DNA of 64,000 bases from contig CM060075.1 of assembly GCA_030533445.1 (NCBI GenBank), positions 35,484,196 to 35,548,195 of the forward strand, read 5' to 3'. Positions 22,490-35,807 of the stretch are shown here, piece by piece. This DNA is from Cyprinodon diabolis (taxonomy: Eukaryota > Chordata > Actinopteri > Cyprinodontiformes > Cyprinodontidae). The first letter of the stretch is position 1, and every line of letters begins with the position of its first letter. Below the pieces are notes generated by a model, which saw only the letters and a program-made list of their open reading frames with translations, searched no databases and was not told the DNA's origin. Made by a program: the position numbers and the translations under genes.

Positions 22490-23660
22490 TATTTGTCAAG
22501 AGTTCACATGCCTTCTATAAATCCTGAGATTTATCTGACAATTGATACCAATAATCCAGAGTTATTAGAACCTTGGGACATCATCAACAGTCAAGATAAA
22601 GACAGAACTGTAACTTGGATAGCACTGGTGTTCAAGAAGACCCATCTGTAACAATGAACATAATTTCAGTAAGCAGGCTGGTGGAACTGCTCAAGAGCCA
22701 GTACAACCATGATTTCTGTGAAGAATCAGCTAATAAACAAGAAATGTCCAGAGAAGACCATAAATTTCTCAATACTTTGGTAACATCTGCTGCAATACAG
22801 GATGGGAAGTATTGCGTGAATCTGCCCTTTAAAAGAATGGATGTTTGTTTAGGAAACAATTTTGCAGTAGCCAATCAGAGAATACAAAGTCTCAGGAAAA
22901 CATTTAAGTTTAATCAGAACTATCACCAGGAGTATGCAGAACGTGTACCTGAGCATCTTTTGCATTGTGACATTCTATGACATTGTACATTCCCCACCAT
23001 GGGTTTTATCATCCTAAAAAGAGAGCTTTACATGTGTGGTTTGACTGTGCTGAGGTATCTAAAGAAGTGTCTTTGAATAGTGATTTGCTGCAAGGCCCCA
23101 ACCTCACAAACACTCTTCTGGGGGTCCTTATGAAGGTTAGAGAAGAGTCAATAGCCATAATGGGTGACATTCAAGCTATGTTTCATCAAGTGCAGGTTCC
23201 AGAAGGAGATTGGGACTTCATCCACTTCTTCTCTGGTAGCCAAACCAGTACCTTATAAGAAGATGGTTCATCTATTTCGAGTTTTTTCATCCCCCAAGCT
23301 TTACAGCCTATGCTTTAGAAAAACTGCCCAAGACAATCAGAATTAATTTCCACCAGGGTTCATAGAAGCTGTAAGACAGAACTTTTATTTCGATGACTGC
23401 CTGAAAAGTGCAGCCACAGAAGAGGAAGCGATCCATTTGTCAAGAGATTTTGTTACTCTGTGTGAAAAAGGAGGCTTCAATTTGGAAAAATGGATAAGCA
23501 ACAGTTGTGTTGTTCTGCATGCCATCTCAGAAGAGCAGAGAGCTAAAGATTTGACTTTGGACCTCGATATCGATAAGCTTCCAATGGAAAGAGATTTGGG
23601 TCTGCAGTGGTGTGTAGGGACTGATGCCTTCCAGTTTAAGATGAAGCCAAAATAGGAAGC
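22490..23660 (+). mobile_element. BEL/Pao retrotransposon pol remnant
   Basis: Three consecutive plus-strand frames give pieces of a Pao-type polyprotein: the end of the protease-like region (NPELLEPWDIINSQ), then KYCVNLPFKRMDVCLGNNFA and NYHQEYAERVPEHLLHC, then the reverse-transcriptase start (HHGFYHPKKRALHVWFDCAE, then GDIQAMFHQVQVPEGDWDF). Later pieces are NFYFDDCLKSAATEEEAIHL and LGLQWCVGTDAFQFK. Stops and frameshifts separate every block (near 22650, 22980, 23258, 23345 and 23655) and the RT active-site region is interrupted, so the copy is dead. Flanking LTRs were not recognised. Confidence 0.75.
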
Positions 23661-24039
23661 CCTGACCAGGCGTGTAATGTTATCTGTGAATATTTCTTTG
23701 TATGGCCCTTTGGGTTTCCTGGCACCAGTGACATTGCAAGCAAAACTGATGAAGTATGAACTGTGTTAAAGAAGCTGTGGCTGGGATGATACACTGCCAC
23801 AAAAATTTTTACAAAAATCGAGAATAGCAAAACTGTGGGCTGACCAAATACAACACAATAGACACCCATTCACACCCCTCCTGTCCAAATATCATGCATG
23901 GATGAAGCACTGTCTGACATTTTAAGGATAAAAAGGCCCAATGGCCTGAAAATGGGAGCTTTGATCTAAACCTTTGTGAACAAATGGAGACCCGCATTTT
24001 GGACCATAGCGCAAAACATAAGAGTAAGAAAAGGAAGGA

Positions 24040-25960
24040 CACAGGTATTTTTTAATATAACTATTATATATAAATTCAGCTTGTTTTTTAGTAACTCTTT
24101 TTTGTTTGTTTCCTCCACTTTCTCTGTATGCATGATGACATGTACCACTGGACAGTTTGTGGTGCCACAATGCACGTAGATTAAAAACACATAGTTTTAC
24201 AATCATTATGAGCTTGGATATATAAAATTGCATTCGCAGATTGTATTTATTTTTTTCCTTTTTTGATGATAATATTTCACAATAATACATTTAACATATC
24301 AGCACTTTTGATAAAACAAATATGCTTTCTAAGTAAAAAAACAAAAAACATTCAGACTGAATTACATTTTTCTTTCCAATACCGCCACATAACAAAATAT
24401 ATGACATAGTTCCATCTTGCAGAGTTCAACTGAGTTAAACTCACTTCTATGGAAGCAAGTAGCAATATTAAGCATTTATCAAGCAACTTCTGAAGGCTGT
24501 TGGTTGCATTTAAAGTCGTAGGGAAGCGGCTGTTCCAACAGTTGGAAAAGGGGCTGAATACTTTTGCATATTGCCCTTGAAGTTAAAGTTTAAATAAATG
24601 ATTGTAAGTTCATTCTCTAACCACTAGATGAAAGCAAATTCCTTCCAATATGAGCCGTGTTTAGTGTGGAAATTTAAAACAAAAATTCAATACTGTAGAT
24701 TAGTACTTATTGATTTGGGATGGAAAAATTAATATCACATATCTGATCGAAGTGGATTTTATACAGGGTCTTTAACATTGGACAGATCCAGAGCATGAAT
24801 GTTAAATATCCTCCAAGACTATTATGGAGGACCAGCTCTACCATATTTAATAATAAGTACAGAAATAAATAAATGCTCAATAAATAAATAAGCATACAAT
24901 CAATAGCCCCCAAAAATACAATTAACAAATAAATGTTAGTATAAATTAAATTATACAGTGAGACATACATGTATATATATGTATATTACCTTATTTATTT
25001 ATTGTCCATTATAATCTTCCTTTTTATTTATTAATAAATAATTTTTAATAATATTTATTCATGTGCATGTTATAATATTTTTATCTGTTTTATTCGTCCT
25101 TTGTAGTTTTTTACCCTATTTATTTCTTCAATGCTATTTCATTTTTTACATTTCTGCATGCATTTCTGCCTCATTATGTAAATGAGGAGCAAACATCAAG
25201 TGCCACTACTTGATGTTTGCAATACTGCAATGGACAAGTTGTTTTGGAAGGGATGCTGACTGCTTTTATATTCTGACATCTACTTTTACTTTCTGTTTCT
25301 CCATCAGTAAAATAAATTATCTTTGCATCTCCCTCATTTTTCAACAGTAACCGCAAAACATTGATTGCACTGTATCCTGGACAGCTGAAGTGCATTGGGT
25401 AGCCTCCAGCACCCTGTATTAAACTGTTAGATTTTTATTTCACCCCACCTTACGATTCCTGATTGGGAGGGGATTGTGAGAGGCAGATCGCTCCTTGTTA
25501 CCCTTTATACTACACGCATGACGTATGATGAGGCTGAGACTTGGCCTGATCCAAAAAATTCTTGCAGGACTGGAGAATTGGCCCAAAAACGGCAAACACT
25601 GCACATTAGAGCATTACGAATAAATAAGCTGCAGCATTTTAACTCATTGTTTCATGATTAACATTTGCCTGTAGTCTCTACAGTTGCTTCTTTTTATTTT
25701 CTTCAGGATTTATTTGTTATGTTTGCTGCTTCTTGATCGATTTATCATTGGCTGGGCTGAAGGATTTGTTCTGCCAAAGATACACCCCTGCCTGTCCGCT
25801 CCTCCATCTCACATTCTTCATATTGCTACATCAAATGTCTTGTCTTGTGCAAACTTCTGGAAATGCACCCACCACATTGGACCCTGGCTGTTCTCTCCGT
25901 GTACTCCTCTCTGATCCATTCCTAGATAAGTAGAACTATTCTTATTAATCTCCTGCTTAC
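24040..25960. other. No gene recognised
   Basis: AT-rich DNA. A perfect hairpin lies at 25189-25220 (13-bp arms GCAAACATCAAGT, 6-base loop). GGGGCTGAATACTTTTGCAT near 24550 resembles a Tc1-type end but has no partner. Confidence 0.4.
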
Positions 25961-25967
25961 TACCAAA

Positions 25968-26287
25968 TAAATGGGCTTTGCTTATATAACGCTTTTCAAG
26001 TCAGAGGACTTGACCAAAGCCCTTTACACTACATTCAGTCACTCACCCCATTCACACAAACACAGATGGTGAGTAGCATCATTGTAGCAACAGCTGCCCT
26101 GGGGCTCACTGACAGAAGCGAGGCTGCCACACAGTGGCACCACCAGGCCTTCTGACCAACATCAGCAGGACATGGCAGTGAATTGTCCTGCACAAGGATA
26201 CAATGACACTGAAGCCAGAACCAGGGCTTGAACAAACAATCCTCCGGTTGCAGGGCAAACTCCTGCATCGGACTCCACTGTCGCCCA
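25968..26287 (+). repeat. Dispersed repeat, copy 2
   Basis: Direct-orientation counterpart of 1461-1767, with shared blocks from TAAATGGGCTTTGCTTATAT through CTGCCCTGGGGCTCACTGAC to CTCCACTGTCGCCC. Confidence 0.6.
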
Positions 26288-26386
26288 TAGAATAATAGTT
26301 ATTAACAAATCTCTTATTTCCGATGGAACCATTTGTTGAAGATTAACCTTTTTTCCCTGTCACTTCTCGTGGTATAGGTCTGCTCT

Positions 26387-26806
26387 TGTCGTTTTTTTTT
26401 TGTTTGTTTTTTTATTCATCCTGGTTAAATAAACGGAGATGGATGGATTTCACTCAGTCGGCACATTTATTAATATCTTTGCAAAGAGAGAACAGTTCAT
26501 CATACAGCCTTTATGGCACAGCATTTTGCCCTGTTCTAATCTGGACAGCGTTCGTTCCCCCTTACTTACAACAATAGAAAGTAGTCAAAGTCAAAACGAA
26601 TTACAAACACTTTGGTTAAACAGTAACATGTTATGAATAAACCTTGAGAAAGAATCTGGTTTGTTATGAGAAGAAGCTATGTCTGGTCTACAAATACCAT
26701 CCTGCAGAGAATGGTGTGGCCTTGAAAGTCAAACAGACTGAGTGAAAACTTTTATAGTTGGTAAATTAATATATAATAGAAGAGAGATAAAAATTTTCTG
26801 ACAACA
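26387..26806 (-). repeat. LTR of a retroelement (3' LTR, minus orientation)
   Basis: Read on the minus strand it starts TGTTGTCAGAAAA and ends ACGACA, i.e. TG...CA. It is preceded by a purine tract GAAAGGGTGGAC at 26807-26818, as a 3' LTR should be. Its outer end resembles the LTR end at 30829-30900 (TCATCCTRGTTAAATAAAYGG, GATGGATTTCA). Confidence 0.5.
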
Positions 26807-27146
26807 GTCCACCCTTTCAATCATAAAAGGATATTATCCTTGTGTAATCGATATTATAAAAAAGGAAAATTTTTGAATATAAAAAAACTAAAAACTAAGA
26901 AACTAAAATTGTGAGTAAATGTAAAGAAAGCTAAAATAAATGAAGAAACTAAAATTAAAAATAATAAGAAAAAGATATATCAAAAATCCACAACTGCATT
27001 AAGTCAGTGGACAATGTTAAATGATTATAATAGATGGAAAAATTATGGAAAAGATTATGAAAGCTAAAATATGTTGCCAATAAAAAGAGCCCTGGAATCA
27101 CAATTTAGTTGGCAAAAATATTTACTGTTTTTCCCCATGATGATAC

Positions 27147-27861
27147 TGTCATGATCGGTTTAATATCAAACCCACATGCAGAACACAAAGGAGGCTGGGT
27201 AAAAGTTTAACAGAGTTTATTAAAGATCTTTGACACAAAATACATGAACTGGATCTGGAACAGGTCCGGGGTTGGGTTCACTGAAGTCTGCAGAGATGAT
27301 AGTTTTATTAGCTGGGCAGGCAGATGATTAAAGAGTCCTTTTAGATAATTCTGATTCTACCTTGACGGGGTCCAGGCTTCTCTTGTGAGAGAGGGAACCG
27401 TTGGGTCCAGAGACTGTTGGTTCAGCAGAGTGCTCAAGCAGCTGCAGCGTCTAGCTTCTGACTTTGAATGGCAGACCTTGATCAGAGTTTCCAGCTCTTC
27501 ACAGAGAGCAGCAGGGGAAATCCAAAATAGGAATCTTCAGGTTTGGCTCACCAGGGCTGGAAGGCAGGTTAAGCTCACCCAGAGCTTTAGGCTTGAGACA
27601 GGTTTCCTGTGAGCAAAGACAGAGGAAGGTTAGAACCAGTTTTCTCACTTAGAGACAACTTAGATTCTTCAGGTAACAGAGGCTCAGGTTGCTAACCAAA
27701 CTAAGGTCAACACTGCGGCGTCGAAGAAAGGTCTGGCAGCTGCTTATGAAGGGCAGGTCTCCTGATGAGTAGATGCGTCTCAGGTGTGCTGGAGGGCTCC
27801 AGCCCAGGAGACCCACAGCGCACTCTGCTGGTGGAAGGTGGTACATTTCCAGGTCCCAACA
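27147..27861 (-). repeat. Solo LTR, family 1, copy on minus strand
   Basis: 715 bp with TG...CA ends (minus strand TGTTGGGACCTGG ... ATCATGACA) and a perfect 5-bp duplication GATAC at 27142-27146 and 27862-27866. It carries an AATAAACTCTGTTAAAC poly(A)-type region near its 3' end. Closely related to the split LTR at 39799-42123 in the opposite orientation. No internal domain, hence solo. Confidence 0.85.
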
Positions 27862-27866
27862 GATAC

Positions 27867-29890
27867 GTTTATGGTAAAATATCTATTTGCTGAAAATTAA
27901 ATTTTTTAGTTCTTATCATTATCAGTTACCCTTTTTGTTTCCCTGGAAAGAGAAAAGTTATAATCAGTCAAAGCAATACACAGTGTAAGTCAAATTATTA
28001 ATCTGAGCTTCATTAAAAGTAAAAAAAAAAAAAATCTCTATGCAAAATGTTAAAATCATCTAACACTTGGACTTTATTTGTATTAAGAAACTAATATCAA
28101 ACACTCAGATACTAAAAATGTTCATCGTTCATTAAAATACAACAAATTTTCCCTTCTCATTCATGTTGTATAATTAAATATTTAAAAAGCCAAAACTGAT
28201 GTAAGACATCTTCAGGTGGGTGTCTTCATCTTTCTGTTGATGTTGGTCCCTTATACAAGCGACACTTTGCACGTGGTCTGAAGAACAGCTGGTCCTCAAC
28301 ACATCAGGTGGACTACTTTCAGGAATTAATTAATTGTTTAGTTTTTTTTGCAAATCTATCATTTTATTTAATAAACTCATAGCCTTTATGTATTTTAGTT
28401 GCATTTTTCCAAACTACATCCCATATATTTGGTTAACTGTAAGGTGTATTTATTTTAAACACTTAAGGGATGAAAATCACTGATTTCATTGTTCATATGT
28501 TTTAATGATATACATGTGTATTAATATTTTTGGAGGAAAGGGAAACCAAATTCTCTTAGTTTTTCATTTAGTGAAATCTAATTCAGATTAAAATGACACA
28601 TAACTTTAGACTTTATCCTAATAGATTATATTACTCATTCTTTTTCCTCTATAAGGTGCTGTTTTGTTTACATTTTCATAAGTCAGAGCAACAATCACCT
28701 TTTCTCTGTCTTAGTCAGAACCTCAGACATTCATGGCACAGGGACAAAGCAACATACCCCAAAATCATGAAGAGATGAAGCTAATCTCTCCGAGTGGCTG
28801 CTGTGGAAATAGAGAATTTGGTTTGTGACTAAAACATGTCCGCATTTCACAACTACTGTGTCAGACCATGTTTGGACCCTTTTATCTCTCTGGATTTGCC
28901 TAAGTTTTCATCTCCAGATCCGTCCATAACATTATGGAACATGGTGACAGCAGGAAATGAACAAAACGAGACCCGTCCTGTTTATAAACAACCAAAGGCC
29001 TGATAATAAACGTTTTATTTTCCAGTCCTGAAGCCGACATAGGAAAAGACAGTTGCTGCTGAGTTTTTTCTTCTAAAAAGATAATTTTTGGTTTAGATAT
29101 TTAAGGTTGGTTCTAATTTGACCAGAAATTATTATACTGACTCTAAAACAATCATGGTTTAGTGAAAGCCAATCAGGCCGTACTTTATAACCTCATTAGA
29201 CATTTTCCCATAGATTAAGTCATGTCAAGAAAGTCAGTCTGTCAGCAAGCAGTTTCTTCATTGCAAGATGCAGAAAGGAATCTAATAAGAGAAAGTTATC
29301 AAGCTTTTCTTGAATAGTTGGAAGTCTATGGAAATGTAAAATAAAATAAAAAGACTGTGACAGTGTGTGTGCGTTGGGGGGTGGGGGGAGATTGATGCTT
29401 GTAGCAGGCTGCATTTCTCCGGCGGGCTGATGGGAGGGGGGGCATCTCCTCCAGGTCTGAATTCCACAAGGAGCGGCTCTGATCAGGGATTCCATGTTTA
29501 AAGGGCAGGGAGTAAAAAAAAACAATGGCTAGTTTAAGGAAGAGTTTCAAAGTTTCAAATGAATGATAATAAAATAAAAAAATAAAATAATAAAAAAAAT
29601 AAAGTTGTTCATCTTTACCATATAAAATAAGAAGCCTTTTCAGGAAAGGAATGTCGTCTCGTCAGTCGCCCCACTTCATCCTTCACTTTAAGTCACGTTC
29701 ACCTCTCATCACATACTTTTCTCATCTAATTTTCTTATATTTGCTCTCATCCATCCATCATTTTTTTTTTTCTTGTTGCTTTTTTTGTTTTTTTTTAAAT
29801 CTGTAAGTCTTCTTACCTTACCTTCTTTTTAGCCTCTAACTTCTCATCATATTGGTTTATCTTATCTTCAAATGTTTGTATTGCTATATT
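27867..29890. other. No gene recognised
   Basis: AT-rich DNA with poly-T runs near 29760. Short ORFs do not match any family known to me. It may be decayed interior of the LTR element between 26387 and 30829. Confidence 0.4.
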
Positions 29891-29900
29891 AAATCAAAAA

Positions 29901-29966
29901 TTTGGTGATATCTGGAAGGGATCATGTCTATGATCATAGACATGATCCCTTCCAGATATCACCAAA
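29901..29966. repeat. Perfect 66-bp palindrome
   Basis: Arms of 33 bp that are exact reverse complements, without spacer, centred on TGATCA at 29931-29936. The left arm starts TTTGGTGATATCTGGAAGGG. Likely to form a cruciform or hairpin; could also be a fold-back artefact. Confidence 0.95.
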
Positions 29967-30012
29967 CCCCCCACCCCATCACAGAGGAACGAGGGACCTA
30001 CCCGCTCCAGCC

Positions 30013-30165
30013 GGTGAACAATACCTCCTTAATGACCGACCCTTAACAATCATAGACAGGTTTCAGGTATTACAGGAGACAATCCCCCCCTTAATGGCAA
30101 TCCCCCCTTTAACGACCGACCCCTAGAATCATAGACAGGTTCAGATATTACAGGCTAACGATGGC
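30013..30165. repeat. Two imperfect ~75-bp tandem copies
   Basis: Each copy has ACGACCGACCC (or ATGACCGACCC), then ATCATAGACAGG and AGRTATTACAGG. They lie directly beside the palindrome, which contains a related CATAGACATGATCCC. Confidence 0.6.
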
Positions 30166-30639
30166 ACTAAACGACCCATTCATCGGTTACCATTTGCATG
30201 TTTCCAAGCAATACAAGGCCTTGTCCATATAAGACTCAAACTCACTGCGGATCCAGACATTTGAATTGAGAAAGCTTCCTGGAGAGGTGGCGAAACGTCT
30301 TCAAATCTTGAAAACCAAGTCTAGTGGATATTTTTTGAATTTTTACGGAATGACTATGACCTGGATGACTGAGAACCTTCATCAGCACTTTAGTATGATA
30401 CTAATTTTAGTGCATTAAAATGATTAACCTATTAATCTTTAATTTAGTTAGTTTTTTTTTGCTAGATTACATTTATTTATTTGATTATTTTATGGAGAAG
30501 AAGAGGACTTTGTTTGAGCTAATTTTCCAATATTTGATTTCTAATAATCTTTAAAAGTTAACAACCTGTTGTTTTGTACTTTAGTTTTTGAAATTTAATT
30601 TAAATTGTGCTGACAAAAGATTTATCTCACCGTCTCAAA

Positions 30640-30905
30640 AAAATGGTTTGTTTTGATCCTCCTGCTGACCTCCAGGGACCTCAATGCCAGAAGTCCTCAC
30701 TCCCTTAACCTTCTAACGGGGTATTGAGGCTGGAAGACTGCTTCCTCCAGGTGGTACCTGACACTTCTGACAATCGCTCTCCTCAGAAAAAATCAGTCAA
30801 AGAGAATCCTGCTTTGACAACGCCAAATTGTCGTGGGAAAAAAATATTCAACTATTCATCCTAGTTAAATAAATGGAGATCGATGGATTTCAGCCTTTTG
30901 TTTTT
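30640..30905 (-). mobile_element. Retroelement leader, primer-binding-site-like sequence and LTR end
   Basis: On the minus strand an LTR end CCCACGACA (to 30829) is followed at once by ATTTGGCGTTGTCAAAGC, placed like a primer-binding site, and by a leader with CAGGTACCACCTGGAGGAAG and CCTGGAGGTCAGCAGGAGGA. Same polarity as the LTR at 26387-26806, so both may be ends of one element whose coding interior is gone. The LTR itself is broken soon after 30905. Matching tRNA not assigned. Confidence 0.45.
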
Positions 30906-30963
30906 ATTGTGGAATGTAGCTGCACATACAGTATATAACGATCTTTCCCATGGACAATATGCC

Positions 30964-31157
30964 AAACTCCACCACTTCCTGGACTTCAGCCAGCTCCTTT
31001 GTTTCCTGTCTTTAATTATTGGACAAACTGATTAACCCATGTATGTCTGGTTAATGTTGTCATGATCACTGAGGTCAGACACACCTTAATTAATTTGCCC
31101 AGTAATGAAACAAAGGAATGAAAGGAGCTGGCTGAAGTTCAGGAGCTACTGGAGTTT
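30964..31157. mobile_element. Small fold-back element
   Basis: The outer ~36 bp pair as inverted repeats: ACTTCAGCCAGCTCCTTT on the left and AAAGGAGCTGGCTGAAGT on the right are exact, with partial matches outside. Short unique core. No clear target duplication. Confidence 0.6.
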
Positions 31158-31310
31158 AATGTATAGCCAATTTTGCCTCAACAGCCTTTTCAGTAAGGTT
31201 CGACTCTCTCATGTGTCCATTTTCTGTAACATCAGCTTGTGAAACCTTTTTAGCCACTGAGCATCCAACAAAACAATCAAAAATAGTCCAAGATCCAATG
31301 CATCCATGCA

Positions 31311-32612
31311 GGCCCGGCCCTAAACAATTTGGTGCCCTAGGCAAGATTTTAGGTGGCGCCCCCTTGCATCACTGTGCAGTACTTGCATGTCTGCTAGTGT
31401 AATTATATTCAAAAGAAACTAAAAAGCTTTGTCTTGGACATTTTTTTATTTTCCTAAAACAATATTCACATTCAAAAAACGTAAAAATAATTAAAGAAAC
31501 AAAAAAAAATGAGCATATGAAATACCATATAAATAACTTATATAAAGTATTACATTTAAATACTACCAAAAAAGTGTAAACAAGTGACATTAATTTAAAT
31601 ACAATATAAAAATGGCACTGTGCAAAGTAAGAAATCAAACAAATGAGAAGGCGCAAAAAATACAATGATTTAAATAAAAGAAAAAAAATAACATGATAGT
31701 TCTAGTGGTGTTTTTAGTCTCCCTTAACTTGAATTACTTCAAAAGCTATATACTCTCACATGACTACAGCTTTACTCTCCTGGATTTTCTTGAAGCAAAG
31801 TCATCTACAACATCATCATATGACAGCTGATTTGAGACCACATGATTAATGCTTATGATGGAAAATCCACTGAGACGTTCTTGCATCATAGTAGATCTTA
31901 GGTAAGTTTTAATAAGTTTAAGCTTGGAGAAGCTTCTTTCAGCAGCAGCCACCGTAACAGGAAGAGTGGCAGAGATTCTTAGAGCAACCCACATGTTGGG
32001 GTAAACTTCTGCTAGTTTCTTCTCATGCAGGAAGGCTAAAAGTTCCAAGTTTGTCATTTTTGTTGATGGCAATGGTGGGAAATTTTGCATTTCCCTTGTG
32101 AGTTCTGCTCCATCAATGTCCTGCTGGCTGTCCTGGGTCAGAGCATTACATAGGGTTTGACACTTCTATAGCAGCTCTTTTTCTTTCTAAGTTGGGGAAA
32201 TCGAGGAGCACACCAAACATGTTATTCACTTCTCCAAGATTCTGAAATCTCTCATCAAGTGAAGAAATGGCAGTATCCATGACTACATTAAAAAAATGTG
32301 CCTTCCATTTTTTGTAGTGCATCTTGAATGGGCTCATCTGGACACTCATAGCCAAAGTGAGTTTCTGTGGTTCTCAATCGCTTTTTTTTAGTTCAGCCTC
32401 CACATTCATGTCTTCACAGATCTCCTTTGCTATTGAAGTGCATCAGAAAATCCAGTGTTTTTGTAACTGGTGAGGGAATCTCTGGTTTTCCTCAGCAAGT
32501 CGACAGCTACTTCAAGCTGCATGGAGGGTGACTGCATCAGTTTACTAACATGCTGGATTTTGCAGAGAACGTCATACCATATGGCTGTACAAATGCAAAA
32601 GCGAAATGACAA
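31311..32612 (-). mobile_element. hAT transposase remnant (ZMYM1-like type)
   Basis: Three minus-strand blocks in different frames: a part around FCICTAIWYDVLCKIQHVSK (32430-32612), SPFKMHYKKWKAHFFNVVMD with LDERFQNLGEVNNMFG (32146-32355), and the hAT dimerisation region with RISATLPVTVAAAERSFSKL followed by KLIKTYLRSTMMQERL (31764-32090). A hAT-like end with GGCCCGGCCCTAAAC lies near 31313. Frameshifts and missing N-terminus make it inactive. The other end was not found. Confidence 0.75.
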
Positions 32613-33084
32613 TAATGTCTAATAATAAACAGATGAATTGAAGAATAAAGTAAAATTAAATTAAATAATATAAACAAGAAAGAGATGCATGCATGATGTA
32701 CACTATCGTTTATATTATACACTATAATTTTTGCATTAGTAATCATTCTTACTACTGTAATTTATTGTTATTACAGTGAACTGCAAACTGCAGTGGGAAT
32801 GCTAGGTTTACTGGAACATTAATGATGTTCACTTTAACACTAACATAGTTTAACATGATGAACACACTTAATAATAATATGAGCTATAACACAGCTAATA
32901 GCTAGGCTCATAAATATGGAAAATTAATAGTATTTTTAATGACTATTACCACCTGGGAAAAGGTCAAATAACCATGTCATTGGAAACATTATAATATCAG
33001 CTGAATAAATCTAATATATACACAAATCTGCTGGACCTCCATCGAATGCTGCAAAGTCTTTTCCCAAAAGGCATTTGTTGATGT

Positions 33085-33225
33085 TATCAACAGGTTTTTC
33101 CTTAGATAGAAAACTTTGAATTGATTTGACTGTTTGATCTGGTTGAATTGTAAAGTGCCTTGAGATGATGTATGTTGTGAATTGGCGATATATAAATGAA
33201 CTGAATTTAATTGAATGCCTCAGGT
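33085..33225 (+). repeat. SINE/LINE tail-like repeat
   Basis: Contains AAAGTGCCTTGAGATGATGT, then GTGAATTGGCGATATATAAA and an AATTGAAT-type end, the common teleost SINE/L2-like tail. Confidence 0.5.
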
Positions 33226-33275
33226 TAATTAATAAAAATCAGGGTGATATTTTTTAGGGTTTTCGTCCACCTTAG

Positions 33276-35807
<2,532 letters not shown>

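Noticed and set aside
29220..29550. Pro-rich minus-strand ORFs
   Set aside because: Low-complexity GGGGG/GTGTG sequence, no family match.
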